From IMG/VR virus record IMGVR_UViG_3300023276_000379, positions 1-42,366 of that record: a stretch of DNA of 42,366 nt. The stretch is one strand, 5' to 3'. The DNA is from a virus. The translations under genes were made by a program, and so were the position numbers. Positions 8,605 through 16,013 of this stretch are shown here, piece after piece (position 1 is the stretch's first letter; each line of letters starts with the position of its first letter). Under the pieces are notes generated by a model that was given only the letters and a program-made list of their open reading frames with translations, was not told the origin of the DNA and searched no databases.

Positions 8605-8868
8605 GCTAGTGATAGATACTTTTTAGCATGTAAACAAGTAAACCTATGTTTATTCATGGGTAAATGTACAGGTGATCCAATCATATACAAAACACCTACT
8701 GGTGAAAAGCTTCAAGAATTCTTTGACTTGGTAAATGACTTAGCTCCTAGAGTTGATTTAGATTTCTTCATATTAAGGGAAAATAAAGATGCATACTCAA
8801 TTATTTCATATAAGGATATACCCCATATTTGGAAGTACACAATAGAATTTGATTGGGAGGTAAAATGA
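8602..8868 (+). CDS. Unknown 88-residue protein
   Basis: 88 residues with a GGAGAT ribosome-binding site inside the repeated leader. Begins MASDRYFLACKQVNLCLF and has a PTGEKLQEFFDLVNDLAP segment in the middle. Three cysteines occur early (10, 16, 22), but the spacing does not form a clear zinc site. No membrane segment. A non-coding stretch of 52 bases follows. Not recognised; part of the small accessory gene run. Confidence 0.6.
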   Translation: MASDRYFLACKQVNLCLFMGKCTGDPIIYKTPTGEKLQEFFDLVNDLAPRVDLDFFILRENKDAYSIISYKDIPHIWKYTIEFDWEVK

Positions 8869-8920
8869 ATAATTATTTGAAGTAAAATATTTATGATAAA
8901 GGAAATCAAGGAGACATTAA

Positions 8921-9184
8921 ATGGCTAGATTTAAAGGAACTGTACAAGGTAGTAGAGGTGAAGCTAGTAGACTAGGGCATAAAACCACAGGTCTTATAGC
9001 TACATTAAATGGTTGGGATGTTGGTATAGAGATACAAGCTTCAGTAAATAATGCTGACGAAGATGTCTTTCATATCTATAGAACAAGTGGATCAAATAAT
9101 AGTTCACGTAAAACATTACTTTGTGAGTTGAATACAAATGCTTCCAAATTAAATGATCTAATTTCAGGAGTACATTTTGAATAA
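8921..9184 (+). CDS. Conserved small phage protein (MARFKGTVQGxRGEASRLG family)
   Basis: 87 residues with AAGGAGAC as ribosome-binding site. The N-terminus MARFKGTVQGSRGEASRLGHK, then GWDVGIEI, DVFHIYRTSGSN and a final acidic tip, match a small protein I recognise from many unrelated tailed phages. It is annotated only as hypothetical there. The Gly/Arg-rich basic N-terminus and predicted all-beta core would suit nucleic-acid binding, but that is inference. Its last bases overlap the start of the next gene. Confidence 0.75.
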   Translation: MARFKGTVQGSRGEASRLGHKTTGLIATLNGWDVGIEIQASVNNADEDVFHIYRTSGSNNSSRKTLLCELNTNASKLNDLISGVHFE

Positions 9185-9437
9185 TTCACCTATGAAAGCC
9201 ATAAGAGCTTACTGCATGGAATGCAACTATGATCCATTAGATAAAGGTACTGCTGTTGCTCAAATTGAAAGTTGTACTATCAATAAATGTCCTCTATATG
9301 GATTCAGACCCTTAACTTCAGCAACCAAGAAAAAGCTAAAAGAGGAACGAATTCAGAACATGTCCCCTAAAGAATTAGCTAAATATAACAAGAGATCTGA
9401 ACAAGCTAAAGAAAGATTCTCTAAATACCGAAAATAA
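9177..9437 (+). CDS. Small zinc-finger-like phage protein, TTG start
   Basis: 86 residues. Four cysteines, C13-x2-C16 and C33-x4-C38, in the context KAIRAYCMEC...ESCTINKCPLYGFRP. This resembles a widespread family of small phage proteins with KAIRxxCxxC...VxxCxxxxCPLxPFR signatures and probably holds one zinc ion. The C-terminal half is a basic helix. The start is TTG at 9177: AGGAG at 9166-9170 sits six bases ahead, whereas the first ATG (9192) is 21 bases away and has no site of its own. The TTG start overlaps the stop of the preceding gene. Role unknown; binding to DNA or to a host protein is plausible. Confidence 0.75.
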   Translation: MNNSPMKAIRAYCMECNYDPLDKGTAVAQIESCTINKCPLYGFRPLTSATKKKLKEERIQNMSPKELAKYNKRSEQAKERFSKYRK

Positions 9438-9440
9438 GCT

Positions 9441-9459
9441 CATTTTACTCGGTAAAATG
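9441..9459. promoter_or_regulatory. Hairpin with 3-base loop after the zinc-finger gene
   Basis: CATTTTAC - TCG - GTAAAATG, a perfect 8-bp stem, three bases after the stop at 9437. There is no T-run after it on either strand, so it is a poor intrinsic terminator. On the minus strand the loop reads CGA with a central purine, a geometry shared with N4 virion-polymerase promoter hairpins. It is one of two such hairpins in the 115-base non-coding gap 9438-9552. Confidence 0.5.
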
Positions 9460-9511
9460 CTTACTAATTCAGACTAAAACCAAAAAGCAATACAATCACC
9501 TTGATCAAAGA

Positions 9512-9524
9512 GAAGCTCCGCTTC
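9512..9524 (-). promoter_or_regulatory. Candidate N4-type vRNAP promoter hairpin, leftward
   Basis: The minus strand reads GAAGC-GGA-GCTTC: a 5-bp stem and a 3-base loop with a central G. From memory this is identical to the hairpin core of the N4 P2 early promoter recognised by the virion RNA polymerase. The surrounding AATCAC (9494-9499) and GTGATT (9530-9535) could form an outer stem. If functional, transcription would start about a dozen bases to the left and run antisense to the small genes. No promoter activity can be proven from one copy. Confidence 0.4.
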
Positions 9525-9552
9525 CTTCTGTGATTTCTATTAAGGAAAATAT

Positions 9553-10518
9553 ATGTATACAAACGAAGAAGGGATAGAATTACCATTAGCTGTATGGCTT
9601 GCAGCGGATGAATACGATCATAATTCTGATCCAAAAGCTATTAGTGCTACAACACTACTCAATCCAATCAAATCATTACTCTTACAGAACAGAATGAATG
9701 GTGCATTGGATTCAGAGGTAGATGTAGATATTTTAAGCCAAGTACCATCTAGAATGGGTACTGCTTTACATGACTCTATTGAAAGGGCTTGGATTGATCC
9801 AGAACTAAGGGTAGCTAGCTTGAAGAAGTTAGGTTATCCAGAAGCAATGGTTAAACAAATACAAATTAATCCAACTAACCCTAAAGAAGGTATTCCTATC
9901 TACATGGAACAGAGATGGTTTAAAGATCTCAAAGATTATGTCATTTCAGGTAAAGTTGATTTTGTAATGGAAGGTGTAGTACAGGATTTCAAATCTACGG
10001 GTACTTACACTTGGTTAAATGTCAAAGATAAGACAGATGACTATATTAAACAAGGGTCAATCTATAGATGGTTAAGACCTGATATCATTACAGAAGACTA
10101 TATGAAGATTCATTTCATATTTACTAACTGGTCTAAATTGGAAGCAACTAAGAGTAAGGACTACCCTCAGAGTAGGCTCAGAACTATTAAATTAAATTTG
10201 ATGAGTATTCCTGAAACAGAAGCTTTTATCCAATCTATACTTAATAAGCTTGATACCTTGAAAGATGCTACTCAAGAACATATGCCTAGGTGTACTGACA
10301 AGGAACTGTGGAGAAGTAAATTTGTATGGAAGTACTACAAAGATCCAAATAAGAGAACTAGATCAACTAAAAACTTTGATAATGAATCTGATGCCTACAT
10401 GAGATATGTGAATGAAGGTAGCAAAGGTATTGTTGTTAGAACAGGGGGAGATGTAAAAAGATGTAACTATTGTGATGCTCGCAATATGTGTGACCAAGCC
10501 AAAGAATATATAAAATAA
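9553..10518 (+). CDS. Cas4/RecB-like PD-(D/E)XK nuclease with likely Fe-S cluster
   Basis: 321 residues, with TAAGGAAAA ahead of the ATG. The nuclease core is GKVDFV...VVQDFKSTG with D136, D145 and K147 (the D...DxK pattern). A glutamine/tyrosine pair for the RecB-family motif lies downstream (YIKQGSIYRWL). Cysteines C247, C304, C307 and C313 (one upstream, then C-x2-C-x5-C at the end) match the four-cysteine iron-sulfur arrangement of Cas4/AddB-type exonucleases. It lies between the polymerase/accessory genes and the primase gene, so a role in end processing, recombination or host DNA breakdown is likely. Family call is good; substrate and polarity are not determined. Confidence 0.82.
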   Translation: MYTNEEGIELPLAVWLAADEYDHNSDPKAISATTLLNPIKSLLLQNRMNGALDSEVDVDILSQVPSRMGTALHDSIERAWIDPELRVASLKKLGYPEAMVKQIQINPTNPKEGIPIYMEQRWFKDLKDYVISGKVDFVMEGVVQDFKSTGTYTWLNVKDKTDDYIKQGSIYRWLRPDIITEDYMKIHFIFTNWSKLEATKSKDYPQSRLRTIKLNLMSIPETEAFIQSILNKLDTLKDATQEHMPRCTDKELWRSKFVWKYYKDPNKRTRSTKNFDNESDAYMRYVNEGSKGIVVRTGGDVKRCNYCDARNMCDQAKEYIK

Positions 10519-10531
10519 CAGGAGAATAATA

Positions 10532-10885
10532 ATGCTAAACACAATTGGCAAACTAGCTATCGCTAGTATAGTCCCAAAACTAGTAACTACTATCTATGCT
10601 GAAGCAGTAAAGCTAATCACACCAGATAAAGAGGAAGAAGTAGTAAAATCAAAACATAGAGTTAAAGGTAAATTACGTAAGATAAGGGACTGTCATAGAC
10701 TCACTACAGAAGAAAGAGCTTGGATAGGTGAAATATTCAGACAATGGTCTATGGATCATAAAGAAGTTGATATGGGTGTTATCTGTCACAGCAGAGAAGA
10801 GCTAGGTAGATTCTTTAATCAGAAGTTAAACATAAACAAAAGTAGAAGCTTTTGGTATAACTTATTTATTGAACTTTCTAAGTAG
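10532..10885 (+). CDS. Unknown basic protein next to the primase gene
   Basis: 117 residues with CAGGAGAAT ribosome-binding site. The first 30 residues form a mildly hydrophobic helix (GKLAIASIVPKLVTTIYAEA), followed by a charged KSKHRVKGKLRKIRDCHRLT block and a C-terminal helical region with TTEERAWIGEIFRQW. The basic character suggests nucleic-acid contact. It sits 8 bases before the primase-helicase gene in the same operon. I do not recognise the family; a helper of the primase is only a positional guess. Confidence 0.65.
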   Translation: MLNTIGKLAIASIVPKLVTTIYAEAVKLITPDKEEEVVKSKHRVKGKLRKIRDCHRLTTEERAWIGEIFRQWSMDHKEVDMGVICHSREELGRFFNQKLNINKSRSFWYNLFIELSK

Positions 10886-10893
10886 GATATAGC

Positions 10894-13041
10894 ATGAGAG
10901 ATTTAGACTCGATAGAACATTTTGATACCTTAGAGGAAATAACCCAAATATTGATGGCTAAGACTCAAAATGATAATCCTCTGTTCTTTAGAATATTGAC
11001 CGCTTATTACTTCTCCAAGATAGCAAGTATGATGAGAACCAATATTAAAACACATGATAGAGGTACAATACCTGTAAGCCTATATGCCATAAACTTAAGT
11101 GTTTCTGGTACAGGTAAGGGACATAGTACTAATATCATGGAAGAGCAAGTTATCCATAAATTTAAAAAGAATTTCTTAAATAATACTTTTGAGGAAGTAG
11201 CTAAGAAGAACCTAGCTAAACTAGCTAATTTTAGAGCTACTAAATATGCTGATGATCCAGATGAGACTTTAGAACGGGTAGAGAAAGAATTCGATCTACT
11301 TGGGCCACTATTATTTTCATTTGATTCAGGTACTACTCCAGCAGTTAAACAGATGAGGCATAAATTACTTATGGCTAATGCTGGATCAATGAATTTTGAA
11401 TGTGATGAGATTGGTAATAATATAGCTAGTATTAATGAATTACTAACTACCTTCCTTGAATTATATGATGTAGGTAAAGTTAAACAAAAGCTAATTAAGA
11501 ATACAACTGAAAACAGACGTAATGAGGAAATTGAAGGCAAGACACCTACTAATATGCTTCTATTTGGTACACCTAACAAGGTATTAAATGGATCCAAAGA
11601 GGAAGAAACTTTCATTTCAATGTTAGATACTGGATATGCTAGAAGATGTTTATTTGGATTACAGACTAAGTCTAATGGATTCAAAGATATGTCTGCTTCA
11701 GATCTATATGACATTATGACTGATACTTCATCAGTTGATTACCTAGATGCAATATCAAATCACTTTGGTAACCTTGCAGATATACTCAATTTCAATATAA
11801 CACTAACCATGACAAAAGATGTTAGCTTACATATTATTGAATATAAAACCCATTGTACCAAAATAGCTTATGATCTAGGAGATCATGAAGACATCCTTAG
11901 AACAGAGATTGAACACAGGTATTACAAAGCACTAAAACTTGCAGGAGCATTTGCTTTCATAAATGGTGATCATGAAATAACTGAAGACATCCTCTATTCA
12001 GCAATCAAGTTAGTTGAAGAATCTGGTAAAGCATTTGAAAGTATTCTTTCCAGAGACAGAAACTATGTCAAATTAGCCAAGTACATAGGAGGAAACAAGG
12101 GAGAACTTACCCAAGTTGATCTAACTGAAGACTTACCTTTTTATAAGGGAGGAGAAGCTCAGAAGAGAGACTTAATGAACCTTGCAGTAGCATGGGGTTA
12201 CAAGAACAATGTAGTCATTCGTAGGGCATTCAGAGATGGAATAGAAATGCTCCAAGGAGATTGCTTAGAAGAAACTAATATAGATAAAGTTATAATATCT
12301 TATAGTCAGGAATTAGCTGCAGGATATCAACCTGATGTAGCACCATTCAAGGACTTACATAAATTAACAACTTTATCTGGTTACCACTATACGGCACACC
12401 ACTTCATAGATAATTACAGATCCAGTATTAAAGCAATTCCAGGATTCAATCTATTAATCTTAGATGTGGATTCAGGTATTTCTATGGATACAGCTAAAGA
12501 TCTTTTATCTGAATATATGGCTCTATTTGCCACAACTAAAAGACATACACCTGATAACCATAGATTTAGAATTATTATGCCTTTATCTCATACTCTCAAA
12601 CTAGTACCAGAAAACTACTCTAAATTCATGATGAATGTATTCAACTGGTTACCATTTGAAGTAGATGAAGCAACTAAAGACATAAGTCGTAAATGGATGG
12701 CATATTCAGGTACATACGATTATCAGGATGGGAAACTGCTTAATGCATTAACCTTTATACCTGAGACAAGTAAAGAAGAGGAATATAAGAAGCTTATCTC
12801 TGATACCAGTAATTTAAATAACCTAGAGAGATGGTTCTATACAAATACTGATAACGGGAATAGAAGTAACCAAATGATTAAATATGCATATGCATTAGTA
12901 GACAAAGGTCTAGCACTCGAAGATATCAAGAATGCTCTATATTCGTTTAATCATAAAATCAAAGATGGTCTTACTGAAACTGAGATCAATTCAACAATTT
13001 TAATATCAACAGCTAAATCAATAGCAAAGAGAGATGCATGA
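10894..13041 (+). CDS. DUF3987-type ATPase/primase protein (N4 gp42-like)
   Basis: 715 residues. Near the N-terminus a P-loop NLSVSGTGKGHS (K75) follows a hydrophobic strand, as in DUF3987 helicase-like proteins of phages. The central region holds helical ATPase elements up to about residue 450. The C-terminal part has a primase-like signature: FNLLILDVDSGIS (D524, D526), TTKRHT and HRFRIIMPL, the D-x-D ... H ... R pattern of archaeo-eukaryotic-type primases. The protein thus probably combines NTP-driven activity with primer synthesis for the phage replisome. It overlaps the next gene by 4 bases (ATGA), indicating coupling. The ribosome-binding site (TAGGATA) is weak. In N4 a homologue lies at the same place relative to polymerase and SSB. 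Precise division of activities is inference. Confidence 0.8.
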   Translation: MRDLDSIEHFDTLEEITQILMAKTQNDNPLFFRILTAYYFSKIASMMRTNIKTHDRGTIPVSLYAINLSVSGTGKGHSTNIMEEQVIHKFKKNFLNNTFEEVAKKNLAKLANFRATKYADDPDETLERVEKEFDLLGPLLFSFDSGTTPAVKQMRHKLLMANAGSMNFECDEIGNNIASINELLTTFLELYDVGKVKQKLIKNTTENRRNEEIEGKTPTNMLLFGTPNKVLNGSKEEETFISMLDTGYARRCLFGLQTKSNGFKDMSASDLYDIMTDTSSVDYLDAISNHFGNLADILNFNITLTMTKDVSLHIIEYKTHCTKIAYDLGDHEDILRTEIEHRYYKALKLAGAFAFINGDHEITEDILYSAIKLVEESGKAFESILSRDRNYVKLAKYIGGNKGELTQVDLTEDLPFYKGGEAQKRDLMNLAVAWGYKNNVVIRRAFRDGIEMLQGDCLEETNIDKVIISYSQELAAGYQPDVAPFKDLHKLTTLSGYHYTAHHFIDNYRSSIKAIPGFNLLILDVDSGISMDTAKDLLSEYMALFATTKRHTPDNHRFRIIMPLSHTLKLVPENYSKFMMNVFNWLPFEVDEATKDISRKWMAYSGTYDYQDGKLLNALTFIPETSKEEEYKKLISDTSNLNNLERWFYTNTDNGNRSNQMIKYAYALVDKGLALEDIKNALYSFNHKIKDGLTETEINSTILISTAKSIAKRDA

Positions 13042-13335
13042 ATAATAATTTATTACTAATAGCAGGTAAGTCTGCTACAGGCAAGTCTGCCTCACTCATG
13101 AACTTAGAGAATCCAGAAGGAGTAATGTACTTAGGTTGTGAGAACAACAAATCCTTACCCTTCCCAAGTAAATTTCAAGAGTTTAACATTACTGATCCAT
13201 TACAAGTATACGAAGCATTTGAGGTTGCAGAAACCAAAGATAATATCCATACAATAGTAATTGATACCCTTACTTACTTAATGGATATGTATGAATCCAT
13301 GCATGTACTTACTTCAAGCAATACGATGAAAGCCT
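13038..13335 (+). CDS. RecA-like ATPase, exon 1 (N4 gp44-like), interrupted by intron
   Basis: The first exon encodes 99 full codons plus one base. Walker A is GKSATGKS (K16) and Walker B is TIVIDTLTY (D76). Reading on past 13335 gives eight unrelated codons and a stop. Joining base 13335 to 14137 restores the frame through a TGG codon (T|GG) and gives NTMKA-W-GGYAQFF, a smooth continuation of the ATPase. The spliced gene is 714 nt, 237 residues. P-loop ATPases of this kind sit before SSB in N4-like phages (PHA00729/RecA-like) and act in replication or recombination. Start overlaps the previous gene by 4 bases. Confidence 0.88.
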
Positions 13336-14136
13336 TAAGTGTAAGGGCAGTTCACTAGAAATGGTGTTCTAAAGAAACCAATTGAATTCAGGGAAACTCT
13401 AAGGGAGAAATCCTAAGACAATCCTGAGCGAAGATTGACAATACCCCAGCTATATAATACAATATTGTATTTTAAGTTTAGGGGAATATGATGAATAAGA
13501 AAAGATATGGTAATGAATTACATCCTTTATACACACGCTGGTTAAGTATGAACCAACGCTGTAATAATCCTAATCATAAGCAGTATAGAGATTGGGGTGG
13601 TAGAGGAATTTGTATTTCAAACGAGTTAAAAAAATTTAATGATTATGTAAGTATAGTTGAAAATTTACCTAATTATTCTCTTGATAATTCATTAGACAGA
13701 ATTGATAACAACAAAGATTATTCAAAAGATAATTTACGTTGGACTAGTAGTAATACACAAGTAGCAAATCAAAGACCTAATTCCAGAGGTTTTAACAAAT
13801 ATACTGGAGTAGGTTGGAGTAAAGCCCATAATAGATGGGTTGCTAGAGTATCTTATAAAGGTAAAGTTTTACTCAGTAAAGTAACCTTAACTGAAGAAGA
13901 AGCTTTAACTGCTAGGAATCAATTTATCATTGATAATGATTTACCTCATCCTATCCAAACATATTGTCAATAACGTGCAACGACTATCCTGAGAAGGAGT
14001 ACACTCAAGTGAGTGGAAGCGGTTGGTACCTAAACAAGTAGAGTTGTAGGTAAAGATATAGTCTAGCCTTATATGAAAATATAAGAAGTTCATAAGAGAA
14101 CTGATATGGTTTAACGAACCATATTGAATATAAGCG
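13336..14136 (+). mobile_element. Group I intron with endonuclease ORF in the RecA-like gene
   Basis: 801 nt. P1 is visible: exon end GCCU and first intron U pair with AGGGC at 13344-13348, leaving the required U(13335)-G(13345) wobble at the 5' splice site. A P4/P5 region resembling T4 td lies at 13388-13427 (TCAGG paired with CCTGA, with GACAATCC between P5 and P4'). P7 is GACTAT (13982-13987) with ATAGTC (14058-14063), the latter in the common AAGATATAGTCT context. The last base is G14136, as group I introns require. The ORF occupies the P6 loop position. The whole is consistent with subgroup IA introns of T-even and other phages. Self-splicing itself is inferred. Confidence 0.88.
13488..13973 (+). 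CDS. Intron-encoded HNH homing endonuclease with AP2 domain
   Basis: 161 residues, with AGGGGAAT ribosome-binding site; ATG 13488 and 13491 are both possible starts. The N-terminal half has HPLYTRWLSMNQRCNNPNH, then YRDWGGRGI and SLDRIDNNKDYSKDNLRW, the signature of a large phage HNH family in which the zinc/metal site is built around DRIDNN...NLRW. The C-terminal part (about 101-150; KYTGVGWSKAHNRWVARV...) is an AP2-type DNA-binding domain. It lies wholly inside the group I intron and would cut intronless alleles of the RecA-like gene, spreading the intron. The reading frame is intact and catalytic elements are present, so it is probably active. A decayed relative with the same HPLYxxW start lies beside the capsid gene at 35101-35208. 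Confidence 0.92.
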   Translation: MMNKKRYGNELHPLYTRWLSMNQRCNNPNHKQYRDWGGRGICISNELKKFNDYVSIVENLPNYSLDNSLDRIDNNKDYSKDNLRWTSSNTQVANQRPNSRGFNKYTGVGWSKAHNRWVARVSYKGKVLLSKVTLTEEEALTARNQFIIDNDLPHPIQTYCQ

Positions 14137-14552
14137 GGGGCGGCTATGCTCAATTCTTTAAGAAGTTAATGCAAACCTATGTAGCTAACTCTACCAAGAA
14201 CATTATATTCCTAGCCCATACATTAGATGTGATGAATGAAGCAGAGATGATCTCTGAAACCTTAGTTAAGGTTAAAGGTTCATTGATGAATAATGGTATT
14301 GAGAGTGCATTCTGTACTGTTATTGGATCCAAGAAAGTAGCTATCAAGAAATTGAAAGATACTAATTCAATGCTAAACATAACTGAGGAGGAAGAGCTAC
14401 TGGGGTACAAACATGTATTTCAAACTAAACTAACGAAAGAAACAGTTAATGAAAGACTCCGAAGTCCTATAGGAATGTGGACTAAAGACGAAACATTTAT
14501 CAACAATGACGTTCAATTAGTTTTGAACCGACTACATACATTTTATAATTAA
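14137..14552 (+). CDS. RecA-like ATPase, exon 2
   Basis: Continuation of the ATPase after the intron: two bases completing the TGG codon, then 137 codons and TAA. The sequence YAQFFKKLMQTYVANSTKNIIFLAHTLDV carries the strand-plus-His element typical of RecA-like cores (IIFLAHT), and the remainder is alpha/beta with an ELLGYKHVFQTKL stretch. The codons ahead of 14137 in this frame are intron sequence, so the exon has no start of its own and depends on splicing. It ends 12 bases before SSB, whose ribosome-binding site is AAGAGGAAA. Confidence 0.88.
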
Positions 14553-14564
14553 GAGGAAATATTT

Positions 14565-15284
14565 ATGTCACTATTTGACAACTTGAAAACTGATAAATCA
14601 ATTGAAGCAGAAAAAGATACACTAGGTGGAGGAGGAGTTCTACCAACAGATGCCTATGACATGGTAATAGATATGGCTTATGTCCATATGTCCAAAGGTG
14701 GAGCTATGGCTATTGTTCTTGCTACTAAGAGCCAAGAAGGTAGAAACCTTAAACAAACTATCTATGTAAGCTCAGGTAATGCTAAAGGTAACAAAAACTA
14801 TTACATGGATAAGCAAGGAACCAAGAAGTATCTACCAGGTTTCAATATCATGAATGGTATTGTTCAATTAACCTTAGATAAAGACTTAGGTGATATTGAA
14901 CCTGAAGAACGTACTATCAGTATCTATGACTTTGATGCTAAGAAAGAGAAACCAACTAAGGCTCAAGTATTAACTGAGCTCATTGGTCAGAGAATCATTT
15001 TAGGTGTACAGGAACAGAAGGTAGACAAGAACATTAAGGATGGCAATGACAACTATGTTCCTAGTGGTGAAACTCGTATGGAAAATGAAATTGTTAAAGT
15101 ATTCCAAGCGGATACTGATCTAACAGTCGCAGAGGCTAAAGCTGGAGAAACTGAGGGCAAATTCAAAGACAAATGGGTAGAGAAGAACCAAGGTAAGGTT
15201 CGAGATAAGTCTACCAAAGATGCAAGTAAAACTGCAGGTGGAACTACTAACGATTCTAAGCCAGCTGCTTCAATATTCGGCTAA
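14565..15284 (+). CDS. Single-stranded DNA-binding protein (N4 gp45-like)
   Basis: 239 residues, placed directly after the RecA-like ATPase as in N4. The N-terminal MSLFDNLKTDKSIEAEKDTLGGGG leader, the central KQTIYVSSGNAKGNKNYYMDKQG region and the LPGFNIMNGIVQLT block match my recollection of N4-type SSBs. The C-terminal 50 residues are charged, low-complexity and end in AASIFG, a flexible tail with a hydrophobic tip as in other SSBs. In N4 this protein coats single strands during replication and also activates late transcription by host RNA polymerase, so it may link the plus-strand and minus-strand halves of this window. Good ribosome-binding site. A long inverted repeat follows at 15298-15337. 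Confidence 0.82.
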   Translation: MSLFDNLKTDKSIEAEKDTLGGGGVLPTDAYDMVIDMAYVHMSKGGAMAIVLATKSQEGRNLKQTIYVSSGNAKGNKNYYMDKQGTKKYLPGFNIMNGIVQLTLDKDLGDIEPEERTISIYDFDAKKEKPTKAQVLTELIGQRIILGVQEQKVDKNIKDGNDNYVPSGETRMENEIVKVFQADTDLTVAEAKAGETEGKFKDKWVEKNQGKVRDKSTKDASKTAGGTTNDSKPAASIFG

Positions 15285-15297
15285 TCTATTGCTGAAG

Positions 15298-15337
15298 TCT
15301 AGAAGTCGCCTTATAGCGTAAATATGGGGCTTCTAGA
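15298..15337. repeat. Inverted repeat after the SSB gene
   Basis: TCTAGAAG (15298-15305) and CTTCTAGA (15330-15337) form an 8-bp perfect stem, extendable by a G-T and a C-G pair, around a 20-base interior. It fills the gap between SSB and the resolvase gene. There is no T-run after it, so it may be an RNA processing or stabilising hairpin or a weak terminator rather than an intrinsic one. Confidence 0.5.
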
Positions 15338-15366
15338 TATACATTTGAAGTAATTGGAGGATGACA

Positions 15367-15753
15367 TTGGTATATACGATCATAGCACCATTAAGAGTAC
15401 GAAGATCAAAGAAGAAATGGTTTGTTTTAAACCTAAACCAATATAGGAATACTCACTTTCAAGTTTTGAATAAAGCTAAAAGAGAGTACAAAGCAATCTT
15501 AACTGATCAAATTAAGAAATTACCTATATTTAAGAAAATCAAACTTACATACACACTGTTCCCTAAAACTAGAAGAAAGACTGATATTGGTAATGTATTA
15601 TCCATACATCAGAAATTTGCTGAGGATAGTTTTGTTGAGAATGGTCGTATTGAAGATGATGATTACTTACATATACCTATGACTATATTTGAGATAGGGG
15701 AAGTTGATCCAATTAACCCTAGAGTAGAAATAACTATTGAGGAAATTAAATGA
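15367..15753 (+). CDS. RusA-like Holliday junction resolvase, TTG start
   Basis: 128 residues from a TTG start at 15367. The ATG at 15361 directly touches the GGAGG (15356-15360) and leaves no spacer, while TTG sits six bases from it, which is optimal; both are in frame. RusA-family features are TDIGNVLS (D73), FAEDSFV (D87), IEDDDYL (D97-D99) and the closing GEVDPINPRVEITI. The acidic residues bind the metal that cuts four-way junctions. A basic N-terminal strand region (PLRVRRSKKKW) would contact DNA. Resolvases of this class clear branched replication intermediates before packaging. It overlaps the next gene by 4 bases. Confidence 0.82.
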   Translation: MVYTIIAPLRVRRSKKKWFVLNLNQYRNTHFQVLNKAKREYKAILTDQIKKLPIFKKIKLTYTLFPKTRRKTDIGNVLSIHQKFAEDSFVENGRIEDDDYLHIPMTIFEIGEVDPINPRVEITIEEIK

Positions 15754-16013
15754 ATATAAATTTAGACGCAGAAGACATCAAAGAAGCATTAACCAACTAT
15801 GTATCAGTCCTTGGATTTGATATGTCCAATAAGCAAGTAACTGTGAATATGGTTGCAGGTAGACAAGGGAATGGATATAGAGCTGAATTAGAGATTGTTA
15901 AAGGAAACTCTAACAATGAGACTCTGAAAGTAATAAGTCCCCCTGAAGAGCCTGAAATTAGCTCTGAAGAGGAATCTGAAGAGGATGCTCAACCTAATAG
16001 ATTGTTCGGATGA
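15750..16013 (+). CDS. Small acidic protein, function unknown
   Basis: 87 residues, overlapping the resolvase gene (ATGA) with GAGGAAATT as ribosome-binding site. N-terminal 60 residues look like a small alpha/beta fold (INLDAEDIKEALTNYVSVLG...VTVNMVAGRQGNGYRAELEIV). The last 25 are strongly acidic and end PNRLFG. The same type of tip ends the SSB two genes upstream (SIFG), so both may dock to one partner; this is inference. It resembles small proteins placed after resolvase or SSB genes in other phages, but I cannot name the family. Confidence 0.65.
   Translation: MNINLDAEDIKEALTNYVSVLGFDMSNKQVTVNMVAGRQGNGYRAELEIVKGNSNNETLKVISPPEEPEISSEEESEEDAQPNRLFG

Noticed and set aside
11007-11714. 235-codon minus-strand ORF
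   Set aside because: Lies entirely inside the primase-helicase gene, antisense, with serine/leucine-rich composition expected of a frame shadow, and no plausible ribosome-binding site.
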